A DNA stretch of 64,000 nt from assembly GCF_029255185.1 (NCBI RefSeq), contig NZ_JAPUVO010000119.1, forward strand, positions 1 to 64,000. Reading direction: 5' to 3'. Below the pieces are notes generated by a model. That model saw only the letters and a list, made by a program, of their open reading frames with translations. It was not told where the DNA came from and ran no database searches. The DNA comes from Propionivibrio sp. (GTDB lineage: Bacteria > Pseudomonadota > Gammaproteobacteria > Burkholderiales > Rhodocyclaceae). This document shows, in pieces, positions 55,566 to 64,000 of the stretch. The position numbers were made by a program, and so were the translations under genes. Numbering within the stretch: the stretch's first letter is position 1; every line of letters begins with the position of its first letter.

Positions 55566-56321
55566 CTAGCGTTTTCCGATGCTGGGGTCGGCAGCATCGA
55601 ACTCGCGCCATAGCCCGTCGATCAGCCCTTCGATCGGCCGGAAGTTGGCTTTGTAGGCCATTTTCCGGCTGTCGCGAATCCAGTAGCCAAGGTACAGGTA
55701 GGGCAGGCTGTTGGCAGCGCATTGAGCGATCTGCCAAAGGATATTGTAGGTGCCCAGGCTGGCGCCATCGATATCGGGGTCGTAGAAGGTGTAAACCGAG
55801 GACAGGCCATCATTCAGTATGTCGATGATGCTCACCATGCGCAGCAGGCCGTTCTCGGTAAATTCGATTAGCCGGCTGTCGACGCGGCTTTGCAGTAGGA
55901 AGTTGGCATATTGTTCATGGTCGTCCTGATCCATGCCGCCGCCGGCGTGTCGCGCTTCCTGATAACGCAGGTAGAGCTGGTAATGTTCGGCGAAGTATAT
56001 AAGCGGCAGTTCACGGGCTTGTACGCCGTCATGGTTTTTCAGGCAGCGCCGCTGGCTACGGTTGGGCGCAAAGCGGGCGATTGGCAGACGCACTGGTATG
56101 CAGGCCTGGCAGGCTTCGCAGTTGGGGCGGTAGGTAAATACGCCGCTGCGGCGAAAGCCTTGGCGCATCAGGTCGCCGTAAATTTCGCTGGTGATCAGAT
56201 GCGGCGGCGTGGCGACTTGCGAGATGGCCCGCTCACCCGGCAGGTAGCTGCACGGATAGGCTGCCGTGCTGTAGTACTGCAACAGCGAAAAGGGCAGTTC
56301 GGAGTCGCCCATGCGTGACAT
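55566..56321 (-). CDS. bpt: Aspartate/glutamate leucyltransferase (Bpt)
   Basis: Adds leucine from Leu-tRNA to N-terminal Asp or Glu, marking proteins for ClpAP. The N-terminal Cys cluster reads CEACQAC, and the C-terminal block is [24 protein letters not shown]. About 251 residues from ATG 56321, with GGAG upstream inside the aat end. It is one base after the aat stop. Confidence 0.93.
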   Translation of the reverse strand: MSRMGDSELPFSLLQYYSTAAYPCSYLPGERAISQVATPPHLITSEIYGDLMRQGFRRSGVFTYRPNCEACQACIPVRLPIARFAPNRSQRRCLKNHDGVQARELPLIYFAEHYQLYLRYQEARHAGGGMDQDDHEQYANFLLQSRVDSRLIEFTENGLLRMVSIIDILNDGLSSVYTFYDPDIDGASLGTYNILWQIAQCAANSLPYLYLGYWIRDSRKMAYKANFRPIEGLIDGLWREFDAADPSIGKR

Positions 56322-56322
56322 T

Positions 56323-57030
56323 TCAGCTCCAGTTCCGGATGGCGCCATCGATCGCCCAGCGGTCGCTAACGGGCGGGATGGTGGTCAGTTCGTACAGTCG
56401 GGCAATGAACTCGCTGCGCGGAATTTCGCGGGCGCCGAGCGAGGCCAGGTGCGACGTTGTCATCTGGCAGTCGATTAGGCCGAAGCCCTGGGTCTCGAGA
56501 AAGCAGGCCAGGTGCGCGAGGGCGATCTTCGAGGCGTCGGTGACATGCGAGAACATCGATTCTCCGTAAAACATCTTGCCGATGGCCAGGCCATAAAGAC
56601 CGCCGACCAGTTTGTCATCAAGCCACGTTTCGACCGAGTGGGCGAAGCCAAGTTCATGCAATGTGCAGTAGGCGGCCTGCATTGCGGTGCTGATCCAGGT
56701 TCCCGCCTGGCCTTTGCGCCGTGTTCTGGCGCAGGCACGGATGACCGTTGGGAAACTGCTGTCGAGTCTGATCTGGTACCTGCCGGCGCGCAGTGTTCGG
56801 CGCAGCGAGCGCGACAGTTTCAACTCGGCCGGAACGAGCACCATGCGCGGGTCGGGGCTCCACCAGAGGATGGGTTCGCCTGGCGAATACCAGGGAAAGA
56901 TGCCATTCCGATAAGCTTGTACGATGCGTTGCGGCGAAAGGTCGCCGCCAGCGCAGAGCAGGCCGTTTGGTTCGCCGAGGGCGAGTGCTAACGGCGGAAA
57001 CGCATCGGTGCTGTCAAGCCAGGGAATCAT
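56323..57030 (-). CDS. aat: Leucyl/phenylalanyl-tRNA-protein transferase
   Basis: Adds Leu or Phe to N-terminal Arg or Lys in the bacterial N-degron pathway. Diagnostic blocks are [26 protein letters not shown] and [10 protein letters not shown]. 235 residues. Its start overlaps the fbpC stop (ATGA). Confidence 0.95.
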   Translation of the reverse strand: MIPWLDSTDAFPPLALALGEPNGLLCAGGDLSPQRIVQAYRNGIFPWYSPGEPILWWSPDPRMVLVPAELKLSRSLRRTLRAGRYQIRLDSSFPTVIRACARTRRKGQAGTWISTAMQAAYCTLHELGFAHSVETWLDDKLVGGLYGLAIGKMFYGESMFSHVTDASKIALAHLACFLETQGFGLIDCQMTTSHLASLGAREIPRSEFIARLYELTTIPPVSDRWAIDGAIRNWS

Positions 57031-58127
57031 CGCCGGATATTGATCTGCTGCGGTGTAGCGCTTGTCGGCGTGAGAAAGGCGACGACATGGTCGACGTCGA
57101 GCCGGATGCCGATGTGTTCGCCGATGGCATGGTTGTGGTGCGAAGGGACGAGCGAGAGCAGTTCGGCGCCGCTGTCCAGCCGCAAGGTGTAGAGAAATTC
57201 GGCGCCGCGAAAGGCGCGGTTCAGAACTTCGGCCTGCAAGGCGCTGCGGTCATCATGAATGACGTCGTCCGGGCGCAGCAGCACGTCGATGCGACAGCCC
57301 TTGCCGCAGGCAGCGCAGCCTTGCAGGCAGGCGAGCGGCAGGCTCGATTCGAGCAGGCCAAGTTCGACCTCGACACGATGTTCGTCAATGACCGTGCCGG
57401 GCAAGAAAACACCCTGACCGACGAAATCGGCGACAAAGCGGTTGGCCGGGCGGTGATACAGGTTATAGGGCGTAGCCCACTGCTGGATTTTGCCATCGGC
57501 CATGACGCCAATTTCATCGGCCATGGCAAAGGCTTCGTGCTGGTCGTGCGTCACCAGAACGGCGGTCATGCCTTCGCTCTTGAGGATGTTGCGCACTTCG
57601 AGCGATAGACGTTCGCGCAGGTCGACGTCAAGATTGGAAAACGGCTCGTCGAGCAGGATCAGTTGCGGGCGCGGGGCCAGGGCGCGAGCCAGGGCAACTC
57701 GCTGCTGCTGGCCGCCGGAAAGTTCATGCGGGTAGTTGCCGCCCTGGCCATCAAGGCCGACAGTGGTCAGTAACTCATTGATGCGCGCCTGGCATTGGCT
57801 GTTCGGGAGCGCCGACAGGCCAAAGCCAATGTTGGCGGCAACCGTCAGGTGCGGGAAGAGTGCATAGTCCTGAAAGACCATGCCGATGCGCCGTTGCTCG
57901 GGCGCGACGCGGAAACCGGCGTGAGTGACCAGCGCGCCTTCGACGCGAATTTCCCCCTCGGCGATCGGTTCGAAGCCGGCGATGCAGCGCAGCAGAGTCG
58001 TCTTGCCACAGCCCGAGGGGCCGAGCAGACAGGCGATGCTGCCCGCTTCGACATTAAAGCTGACGCCATCGACAACGGTGTGTGATGCGTAACGCTGAAC
58101 AATGTTGTGGAGTTCGAGATGAGCCAT
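57027..58127 (-). CDS. fbpC: Ferric iron ABC transporter ATPase, FbpC-like
   Basis: ATPase for Fe(III) import. Walker A GPSGCGKT (36-43), signature LSGGQQQR and Walker [13 protein letters not shown]; a C-terminal regulatory domain. That domain has four cysteines, 267, 271, 274 and 278 ([12 protein letters not shown]), an unusual cluster that could bind iron or Fe-S. 366 residues from ATG 58127; an earlier ATG at 58172 is in frame but less family-like. Coupled to aat. FbpB and FbpA lie 1.3-4 kb away. Confidence 0.85.
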   Translation of the reverse strand: MAHLELHNIVQRYASHTVVDGVSFNVEAGSIACLLGPSGCGKTTLLRCIAGFEPIAEGEIRVEGALVTHAGFRVAPEQRRIGMVFQDYALFPHLTVAANIGFGLSALPNSQCQARINELLTTVGLDGQGGNYPHELSGGQQQRVALARALAPRPQLILLDEPFSNLDVDLRERLSLEVRNILKSEGMTAVLVTHDQHEAFAMADEIGVMADGKIQQWATPYNLYHRPANRFVADFVGQGVFLPGTVIDEHRVEVELGLLESSLPLACLQGCAACGKGCRIDVLLRPDDVIHDDRSALQAEVLNRAFRGAEFLYTLRLDSGAELLSLVPSHHNHAIGEHIGIRLDVDHVVAFLTPTSATPQQINIRR

Positions 58128-58275
58128 CGGATAAGGTGAAAAATCAGATTGCGTAGATGATGTTTGAAACATCGAGCAGAATCACAGAAATCGCCTTGTA
58201 TCATACATACACTTGGAAACTTCTCGAACCGGAGCTTTCCCACAGATTCTACTGACGAGGCAATTTATTAGCGTT

Positions 58276-58389
58276 TTAACCGGACAGTCGTGGTTTGGCA
58301 TAGGCTTGGGGGATATGATCGTAGCCCATGTGCTCGCGCACCATGCTGCCATTCTTGCTCTCGGCTAGGACGTTGTCGTTACTGTGTCG
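58276..58389 (-). pseudogene. Transposase C-terminal remnant (integrase-type)
   Basis: On the minus strand an open stretch of 38 codons reads RHSNDNVLAESKNGSMVREH then MGYDHIPQAY, with a stop at 58276. This looks like the C-terminal end of a DDE integrase-type transposase. An in-frame stop lies just upstream and nothing of the rest remains. It marks an old insertion in the 511-base gap 58128-58638. Confidence 0.6.
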
Positions 58390-58431
58390 CTACAAGTGCC
58401 TCCTCGATTTCGCAAGTGCGCGTGATGTTTT

Positions 58432-58579
58432 GTTGGACAAGGCGAATTTCTGACTCTTCCACCGGCTTGATGCTACTATCCTCCTCCTCCTCCTACGCCG
58501 GTCTGCCGCAAGAGAGGATCGCGGCATGATGTCTGGGGTACCCGGCGGACCGCTCATCCCCGTCGATTTTTTGTCCAAC
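58432..58579. repeat. Inverted repeat GTTGGACAA with internal (TCC)5 tract
   Basis: GTTGGACAA (58432-58440) and TTGTCCAAC (58571-58579) are perfect inverted repeats 130 bases apart. Between them is a (TCC)5 microsatellite near 58480-58496. It may be the end of a lost insertion element. No gene is recognised here. Confidence 0.5.
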
Positions 58580-58638
58580 TGAACGGGGCCAGCTCTGCTT
58601 GCTAACCTGGCCTTCGTTGAAAACATCTCCGTAAACTT

Positions 58639-59244
58639 ATGACTGCCGACCTTATCGCTGGATTCTTGTCTGGGGCCATATTGATCTTCGCCATTGGCGC
58701 CCAAAATTCGTTTGTTTTACGCCAAGGGATTCGACGGGAACATGTATTGCCCATCGTGCTTGTGTGCAGCAGTGTGGATGCATTTCTGATTGCAGCAGGT
58801 ATCGCTGGACTTGGCGCGCTGATCGAGTCGGTGCCAGTTGTCGTCGATATTGCTCGTTATGGTGGGGCTGCTTTCTTGTTTGCGTATGGGATAGTCGCCG
58901 CACGACGGGCATGGCAGCCTCACCAGCTCAAGGTGGACCCTGGGATCGGCTCATCATTGGGAACTGCCGTGGCGACATGCCTTGCCTTCACGCTGCTGAA
59001 CCCGCTCGTCTATCTCGACACGGTGATTCTGCTAGGTTCGTTAGCCAATCAGCGGGCAGGAAGTGGGCGTTGGGTATTTTGGGGAGGGTCAGCCACTGCC
59101 AGCTTTGCATGGTTCTTCGCTCTAGGCTATGGAGCGCGTGTTTTTGGCCCCCTATTCAGCAAACCCATTGCATGGCGTGTGTTGGACTCCCTAACTAGCA
59201 CAATCATGGCTGGGCTTGGATTGACCTTGCTTGCGGCGCGCTGA
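58639..59244 (+). CDS. argO: LysE/ArgO family amino-acid exporter
   Basis: A membrane protein of 201 residues with about five to six helices and the LysE signature GAQNSFVLRQGI near residue 20 and FTLLNPLVYLDTVILLG near 116. ArgO exports arginine and LysE lysine or arginine; the substrate here is inferred. No regulator (ArgP/LysG) is adjacent. Base composition is slightly lower in G+C than its neighbours. Confidence 0.88.
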   Translation: MTADLIAGFLSGAILIFAIGAQNSFVLRQGIRREHVLPIVLVCSSVDAFLIAAGIAGLGALIESVPVVVDIARYGGAAFLFAYGIVAARRAWQPHQLKVDPGIGSSLGTAVATCLAFTLLNPLVYLDTVILLGSLANQRAGSGRWVFWGGSATASFAWFFALGYGARVFGPLFSKPIAWRVLDSLTSTIMAGLGLTLLAAR

Positions 59245-59463
59245 AATATTGCGTTCGCCAATCCGCGTATGGCGGCCATACGGTGAAACGTGACACATCC
59301 GTTTTCTCGGGTCGGAAGCACTCAGTCGCCCCAGAAACATGAATGGCTCCAATCGGTCTTGAGCGGCCCGATCGCTCTTGCAAGCTACGCGCCCAGCGGC
59401 TGAAGCCCATCCTGCCCATCAGGCTTCTTGCGCTCGATTATAATTCGCTTTCTACTGCGCCCC

Positions 59464-61101
59464 ATGAAACCCTCTTCGTTCAACACGCTCCTTATTGTTT
59501 CCGCCGCCCTTGCCGCGCTGATCGGTCTGCCGGTGGCGAGCGTGCTGACGAACATTTTTAGTGGTGGCACCGGCGGTACCTGGCAGCATCTGGCGTCCAC
59601 CGTCCTGCCGGAATACCTTGGCGCCACACTCTGGCTGTGTCTGGGTGTCGGCTTGGGAGTGATCGTCCTGGGTGTGGCGACGGCCTGGCTGACCACGATG
59701 CACGATTTTCCCGGGCGGCGGATTTTCGAATGGGCGCTGGTCTTGCCGCTGGCCGTGCCGGCCTATGTGCTGGCTTACGTCTACACCGATTTTTTGCAAT
59801 TCGTGGGCCCGCTGCAAAGCGGCTTGCGTGAGACTTTTGGCTGGAGCCGGGCTGACTACTGGTTTCCCGATGTGCGCAGTCTGGGCGGCGCGGTGACGAT
59901 GTTTGTTTTCGTGTTTTATCCCTACGTCTATCTGCTTGTCCGAACGGCCTTCATCGAACGCGCCAGCGGCATGCAGGAAGCCGCGCGCACACTCGGGCTC
60001 GGGCCGTGGCGCAGTTTTTTCCGTGTATCGCTACCGCTGGCGCGGCCGGCAGTGGTGGCCGGCGCAACGCTGGCCTTGATGGAGACCCTGGCTGATTACG
60101 GCACGGTGTCCTACTTCGGTGTGCAGACTTTTACCACCGGTATTTATCGCGCCTGGTTTTCCCTTGGCGACAGGGTTGCGGCAGCGCAACTGGCAGCCTC
60201 GCTGCTCGGCTTTGTTGTCGCCTTGCTGCTGATCGAGCAGTTTTCTCGTGGCCGGGCCCGGTTCAACAACACCACCGGGCGCAATCGTCCGCAAGCCGGC
60301 CGTCGGCTGAAGGGCGGTTACGCCGCAAGTGCCTTCGCTCTATGCGCCATTCCACTGTCGATCGGATTCCTGTTGCCGGCGGGCCTGCTGCTGCGGCTGG
60401 CGTTGACTGGGGGGGATGCGCAGTTCGGCGATCATTTTCTTGTCCTGGCCAGGAATAGCTTCGTTCTGGCCGGGCTGACGGCCGGGCTGGCAGTGGCTTT
60501 GGCCTTGTTGCTCGCTTACGCCGCGCGCCTGTCGAAAGGCCCGCTTGCCCGCTCGCTCAATCGCCTGGTTGGCCTTGGCTATGCCGTTCCCGGTTCGGTA
60601 ATTGCTGTCGGTGTACTGATTCCGGTGGCATGGCTGGATAACTGGCTGGCCGGGCAATGGGAAGCATGCTTCGGCAGCAATCCCGGGCTGCTTCTTACGG
60701 GCGGCATTGCGGCGCTGATCTATGCTTACCTGGTGCGTTTTCTGGCCGTTGCGTTGCAGTCGGTGAGCTCGAGTCTGCTCAAGGTGACGCCGAACATGGA
60801 CGAAGCGGCGCGCAGTCTCGGCGCGAATCAGGGCCAGACTTTGCGCCGCGTACACCTGCCCATTCTGCGCGGCAGTCTGTTCACCGCCGGGCTGCTGGTG
60901 TTCGTGGACGTCATGAAAGAGCTGCCGGCAACGCTGGTGATGCGCCCCTTTAACTTCGACACACTGGCCACTCAGGCCTATACCCTGGCCTCCGACGAGC
61001 GTCTGGCCGAAGCCTCGACCGCTTCGCTGGCGATTGTTGCCGTTGGGCTGCTGCCGCTTGTCGTTCTGTCAAGGCAGATTGCGCAGCGGCGGCAAGTCTG
61101 A
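59464..61101 (+). CDS. fbpB: Ferric iron ABC transporter permease, FbpB-like
   Basis: A 545-residue permease of the double type with two sets of about six helices. Each half has an EAA motif (MQEAARTLGLGPWRSFFRVSLP and DEAARSLGANQGQTLRRVHLP). The frame is open from 59428, but ATG 59464 (MKPSSFNTLL) is the likely start. TATAAT at 59439 is a possible -10. It converges with fbpA, one base between stops. Between it and argO (219 bases) no gene is seen. Confidence 0.92.
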   Translation: MKPSSFNTLLIVSAALAALIGLPVASVLTNIFSGGTGGTWQHLASTVLPEYLGATLWLCLGVGLGVIVLGVATAWLTTMHDFPGRRIFEWALVLPLAVPAYVLAYVYTDFLQFVGPLQSGLRETFGWSRADYWFPDVRSLGGAVTMFVFVFYPYVYLLVRTAFIERASGMQEAARTLGLGPWRSFFRVSLPLARPAVVAGATLALMETLADYGTVSYFGVQTFTTGIYRAWFSLGDRVAAAQLAASLLGFVVALLLIEQFSRGRARFNNTTGRNRPQAGRRLKGGYAASAFALCAIPLSIGFLLPAGLLLRLALTGGDAQFGDHFLVLARNSFVLAGLTAGLAVALALLLAYAARLSKGPLARSLNRLVGLGYAVPGSVIAVGVLIPVAWLDNWLAGQWEACFGSNPGLLLTGGIAALIYAYLVRFLAVALQSVSSSLLKVTPNMDEAARSLGANQGQTLRRVHLPILRGSLFTAGLLVFVDVMKELPATLVMRPFNFDTLATQAYTLASDERLAEASTASLAIVAVGLLPLVVLSRQIAQRRQV

Positions 61102-61102
61102 T

Positions 61103-62143
61103 TTACCGATAGCCCACACGATCAAAGATGATCTGGGCTTTGCTGCGATACATCGCCAGCGAGCCGACCGGCAGCGCGTCAGTCTTGAATCTGCCAAGCT
61201 TGTCCAGCGCGGGGTTGGCGACCTTGACGCTGGCGACGGCTGGCCATTCGTTGTTACCGTCGGCAAAGTAACGTTGCGCTTCGTCGCTGGCCAGATACTC
61301 AAGGAATTTGACCGCGGCTTCCTTGTGCGGCGCGTATTTGAGCATGCCACCCCCCGAGACGTTGATGTGCGTGCCGTAGCCTTTTTGATCCGGCCAGACG
61401 ATACCGACCTTATCCATGACCTTCTTGTCTTCGGCTTTGTCCGAACGCATCAGGCGCGCTACGTAATAGGTATTGGAAATCGTTACGCCGCATTCGCCAG
61501 CCGCCACCGCCTTGATCTGGTCGGTGTCGCCGCCCTTGGGTGCGCGCGCAAAGTTGGCAACGACACCTCTGGCCCATTCTTCCGCCCTGGCCTCACCCTG
61601 ATGCGCGATGATAGCCGCCATCAAGGATAGATTGTAGGGGTGCGATCCGGACCGTGTACATACCATGCCTTTGAGCCTCGGGTCGGCCAGATCAGCATAG
61701 TTCTGAACGTCACCAACCTTGATCGAATCCTTGGCATAGACGATAACCCGGGCGCGTGTCGAGAAGGAAAACCAGTCTTCGGCACGCAGGTTGGCAGGAA
61801 TTCGCGCTTCAAGAATTTTTGATTTGACCGGCGCAAAGAGCCCCATCTCATGGGCGTCCGCAAGCCGTGCTGCATCAACCGTGACCAGGATGTCGGCCGG
61901 GCTGTTGGCGCCTTCGTTCTTGATCCGTTCGAGCAATTCATCTTCCTTGCCTTCGATGCGATTGATCTTGATCCCGGTCTGTTTGGTAAAACCGGTATAG
62001 AGCGCTTCGTCGGTCTGGTAGTGGCGAGCGGAGTAGAGGTTCAGCACCTTTTCTTCCGCGCTGGCGCTGGCAGCCAATGCCAGACTCAGGAAGATGGCTG
62101 GAAAAGGGCGGAAACAAACAAAATTTGAAAACATGACATTCAC
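61103..62143 (-). CDS. fbpA: Ferric iron ABC transporter substrate-binding protein, FbpA-like
   Basis: Periplasmic Fe(III)-binding protein with signal peptide (PAIFLSLALAASASAEE) and NLYSARHYQTDEALYTGF at the mature start. The iron-binding tyrosine pair is in TISNTYYVARLM. 346 residues from ATG 62143; ATG 62134 is also possible. Two Fur boxes lie just upstream. It faces fbpB, so the binding protein and permease are transcribed separately. Confidence 0.93.
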   Translation of the reverse strand: MNVMFSNFVCFRPFPAIFLSLALAASASAEEKVLNLYSARHYQTDEALYTGFTKQTGIKINRIEGKEDELLERIKNEGANSPADILVTVDAARLADAHEMGLFAPVKSKILEARIPANLRAEDWFSFSTRARVIVYAKDSIKVGDVQNYADLADPRLKGMVCTRSGSHPYNLSLMAAIIAHQGEARAEEWARGVVANFARAPKGGDTDQIKAVAAGECGVTISNTYYVARLMRSDKAEDKKVMDKVGIVWPDQKGYGTHINVSGGGMLKYAPHKEAAVKFLEYLASDEAQRYFADGNNEWPAVASVKVANPALDKLGRFKTDALPVGSLAMYRSKAQIIFDRVGYR

Positions 62144-62159
62144 TCCTGATTTTGTTAGA

Positions 62160-62174
62160 TGAGAACTATTCTCA
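62160..62174. promoter_or_regulatory. Fur box 1 upstream of fbpA
   Basis: TGAGAACTATTCTCA is a 7-1-7 palindrome, 17 bases before the fbpA start, with the GAGAA/TTCTC arms of Fur sites. Confidence 0.7.
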
Positions 62175-62213
62175 ACGAAAAAGGAGTTTAGCGATTCATT
62201 GCCGTTCTGTAAA

Positions 62214-62228
62214 TGAGAATATTTCTCA
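62214..62228. promoter_or_regulatory. Fur box 2 upstream of fbpA
   Basis: TGAGAATATTTCTCA is a second 7-1-7 palindrome, 54 bases from the first, probably around the promoter. Confidence 0.7.
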
Positions 62229-62246
62229 GGCGTTGGGCAATAAAAA

Positions 62247-62266
62247 AGGACGCAATTGCGTCCCTG
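62247..62266 (-). terminator. Intrinsic terminator of the NlpC/P60 gene
   Basis: On the minus strand GGGACGCAATTGCGTCC folds into a perfect stem followed by TTTTTTA, 20 bases past the stop of the hydrolase gene. Confidence 0.85.
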
Positions 62267-62286
62267 GTTCGGGGTCCGACAGGCTG

Positions 62287-62793
62287 CTAGGGCTCTACGA
62301 CACGGCGCGCTCCGTTGTATCGTTTGACCCAGTAGCCCTGGCTCATGTCCTCAACACGGACTTCGGAGCCGGTGCGTGGCGAGTGCATGAAGCGGTTGTC
62401 GCCCAGATAGATGCCGACATGGGAGAAGGCACGGCGCAGGGTGTTGAAGAAGACCAGATCGCCCGCTTTGAGTTCGTTCTTGTCGACGACGCTGCCTACT
62501 TCGCTCTGCTCCCTGGCGGTACGTGGCAGCAACATGCCGACTGCGTCTTTGAAGACAAGCTGAACAAAGCCGCTACAGTCCAGGCCGTTGTCAGGATCGG
62601 TGCCACCACGGCGATAGTTGATGCCGACCAGCTCCAGCCCCTTGAGAATCAGATCCTGGGCGCTGCTCGTATAGCGTTCGAAGAGCGAAGGTTCATCCAG
62701 GAGTTTTGGCTGCGGCTCGCTGGCGTGGGCCGCACAAAAGCCGGTCAGGGCGATTGCGGTGAGCAGGGTTATGATGGGTTTGTGACATGGCAT
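62287..62793 (-). CDS. NlpC/P60 family cell-wall endopeptidase
   Basis: A 168-residue exported hydrolase: signal peptide (IITLLTAIALTGFCAAHA), then the NlpC/P60 catalytic triad Cys73 (LDCSGFV), His125 (SHVGIYLG) and His137 (FMHSP). Such enzymes cut D-Glu-diaminopimelate bonds in peptidoglycan. The cysteine near the signal peptide end (FCAAHA) could be a lipobox but is not typical. Confidence 0.9.
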   Translation of the reverse strand: MPCHKPIITLLTAIALTGFCAAHASEPQPKLLDEPSLFERYTSSAQDLILKGLELVGINYRRGGTDPDNGLDCSGFVQLVFKDAVGMLLPRTAREQSEVGSVVDKNELKAGDLVFFNTLRRAFSHVGIYLGDNRFMHSPRTGSEVRVEDMSQGYWVKRYNGARRVVEP

Positions 62794-63027
62794 GGGGGCG
62801 GAATCTAAGTGAAAAACGGTCGCTTGTAAACCTTTTAGCCGGGTTTTTCCTAATTTAGTTGTGTAACTACATGATTAATAATTGCTTTGTGATTTGTTGG
62901 TGAGTGCGGTATATAAGTAATGACTTCCTGATTTTGTGGGTATTATGCTTATAATCGCCCAACAGACGTTGATCCGGGCGGTTATTGCCGAGCCGTCAGA
63001 AAATTACAATCACAGCAAGAGGTGCTC

Positions 63028-64000
63028 ATGGGGCCGTTCAAGGCGTATCTGATCGAAGAAGTGGACGGCAAGGCTCAGGCCGATTACGTCACCCTGGACG
63101 AATCGCAGCTCGATGCCGGCGAAGTGACGATCAAGGTTGCCTATTCCAGCGTCAACTATAAAGATGCGCTGGCGGCAACCGGTGCCGGCCGCATCATTCG
63201 TCGTTACCCCTGCGTTGGCGGAATTGATATGTCAGGGGTGGTCGAGCAAAGCACGGATGCGCGCTTCAAATCGGGTGATCCGGTGATCGCCAGCAGTTTT
63301 GATATTGGTGTCTCACATCATGGCGGGTATGCCGAGTTCGCGCGCATCCCGGCCGCCTGGGTGGTGCCGCTGCCGGCCGGCCTCTCGCTCCGCGAAGCCA
63401 TGGCTCTGGGAACCGCGGGTTTTACCGCGGCGCTGGCGATTGTGCGCATGGAGGAGAATGGCCTGGCGCCGGCCAAAGGGCCGGTGATTGTCAACGGAGC
63501 AACCGGCGGGGTCGGCGGTCTGGCACTGGATATGTTGGCCAAACTGGGCTACCAGGTGACGGCGCTGACCAGCAAGGAGGCCGAGTTCGACTACCTCAAG
63601 CGCCTGGGTGCGGCGCAGGTCATGTTCCGTTCGGCGCTCGACCTGTCGCGCATAAGGCCGCTCGACAAGGCGCTGTGGGCTGGCGCAGTGGATAATCTTG
63701 GCGGTGACGTTCTGGCCTGGATGATCAGCACCATGAAACAGGGCGGGACGATTGCCAGCATCGGCATGGCAGCGAGCTCGTCGCTCAACACCACAGTCAT
63801 GCCCTTTATTTTGCGTGGCGCGTCACTGCTTGGCATTGATTCCGGATACATTGGCGAACCGTACCGTAGCACCATCTGGCAGCGTTTGAGTGGCGATCTG
63901 CGACCGCCTCACTTGCTGGAAATGACGCGCAGAATCAGTTTTGACGAACTGCCAGGCGTTTTTGATGCCTATCTGGTAGGCAAGGCTCACGGGCGCGTTG
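63028..64000 (+). CDS. acuI: Acrylyl-CoA reductase / YhdH-type quinone oxidoreductase, partial
   Basis: A zinc-independent medium-chain dehydrogenase cut by the window end (about 324 codons visible). Family blocks are YSSVNYKDALA near residue 39, CVGGIDMSGVVE, and the NADPH-binding VNGATGGVGGLALDMLAKLGY. AGAGG stands before ATG 63028. AcuI/YhdH proteins reduce acrylyl-CoA with NADPH; the physiological role here is not shown by context. The 234-base gap before it holds no gene; TATAAT at 62950 is a possible -10. Confidence 0.85.
   Translation, partial: MGPFKAYLIEEVDGKAQADYVTLDESQLDAGEVTIKVAYSSVNYKDALAATGAGRIIRRYPCVGGIDMSGVVEQSTDARFKSGDPVIASSFDIGVSHHGGYAEFARIPAAWVVPLPAGLSLREAMALGTAGFTAALAIVRMEENGLAPAKGPVIVNGATGGVGGLALDMLAKLGYQVTALTSKEAEFDYLKRLGAAQVMFRSALDLSRIRPLDKALWAGAVDNLGGDVLAWMISTMKQGGTIASIGMAASSSLNTTVMPFILRGASLLGIDSGYIGEPYRSTIWQRLSGDLRPPHLLEMTRRISFDELPGVFDAYLVGKAHGRV

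Noticed and set aside
58390-58704. A 104-codon minus-strand frame with an Arg-rich run
   Set aside because: It runs across the (TCC)5 tract and the argO start, shows no domain, and lies in transposon debris.
1-64000. CRISPR arrays, rRNA genes, prophage or integrative-element modules
   Set aside because: No regularly spaced repeats, rRNA sequence, or integrase/capsid/tail genes were seen. The only mobile traces are the IS701-like tip at 1-54 and the remnant at 58276.

Overview
The window looks like a chromosomal segment of a betaproteobacterium, probably of the Rhodocyclales group (Dechloromonas, Azonexus, Propionivibrio or Accumulibacter type). This is inferred from the gene neighbourhoods (an RpfE-like gene before recJ, tig-clpP-clpX-lon-hupB, hpnCDE, LolD with a single permease, a two-gene cyanophycin synthetase cassette) and from G+C-rich codon use. 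No rRNA, plasmid or phage genes were seen. Named functions rest on motif and family recognition by eye; no database search was run.

Layout. 1-54: 5' tip of an IS701-like transposase. 122-7732 (minus): cyanophycin cassette, in transcription order an unusual ABC exporter with PH-like and zinc-ribbon domains, a DUF1854 protein, a truncated cyanophycin synthetase (CphA2-like) and full-length CphA. 7945-11036 (plus): Fur-box promoter, outer-membrane protein and feoAB. 11084-14548 (plus): a zinc-type uptake operon (small His/Cys secreted protein, intrinsic terminator, outer-membrane channel, ZnuA-like and ZnuB-like) with no ATPase gene. 14557-16495 (minus): lolD and its permease. 16702-19693 (plus): RpfE-like gene and recJ. 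19648-21523: a direct duplication of the recJ tail plus a small alarmone hydrolase gene; one copy is deleted, the other intact, and a TumE/TumA-type toxin-antitoxin pair and a hairpin repeat lie between them.

21681-31643: PatZ-like acyl-CoA synthetase/acetyltransferase, tesA-mnmH-osmC operon, divergent orphan ybbA, benE, and the squalene genes hpnC-hpnD-hpnE. 31746-38209 (plus): tRNA-Leu, tig, clpP, clpX, lon, hupB, tRNA-Val, which form the proteostasis block. 38351-55251: a FixJ-like regulator facing a complete chemosensory cluster on the minus strand (Hpt, response regulator, second CheD, CheR, CheD, CheB, HDOD, CheY, STAS, CheA, methyl-accepting protein with three tandem 91-residue modules, CheW, large hybrid kinase).

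55566-58127 (minus): N-degron transferases bpt and aat, coupled to the ferric-iron ATPase fbpC. 58128-58638 holds transposon debris. 58639-64000: LysE/ArgO exporter, fbpB and fbpA (convergent), two Fur boxes, an NlpC/P60 hydrolase with a clear terminator, and the start of an AcuI-like oxidoreductase that runs off the window. Intergenic gaps repeatedly contain long imperfect inverted repeats, each built on its own short word. Most notable: a second cheD whose catalytic cysteine lies upstream of any standard start codon and in frame with the preceding gene's stop; the toxin-antitoxin-split duplication; the zinc operon without ATPase; the cyanophycin-linked exporter; and a four-cysteine cluster in FbpC.
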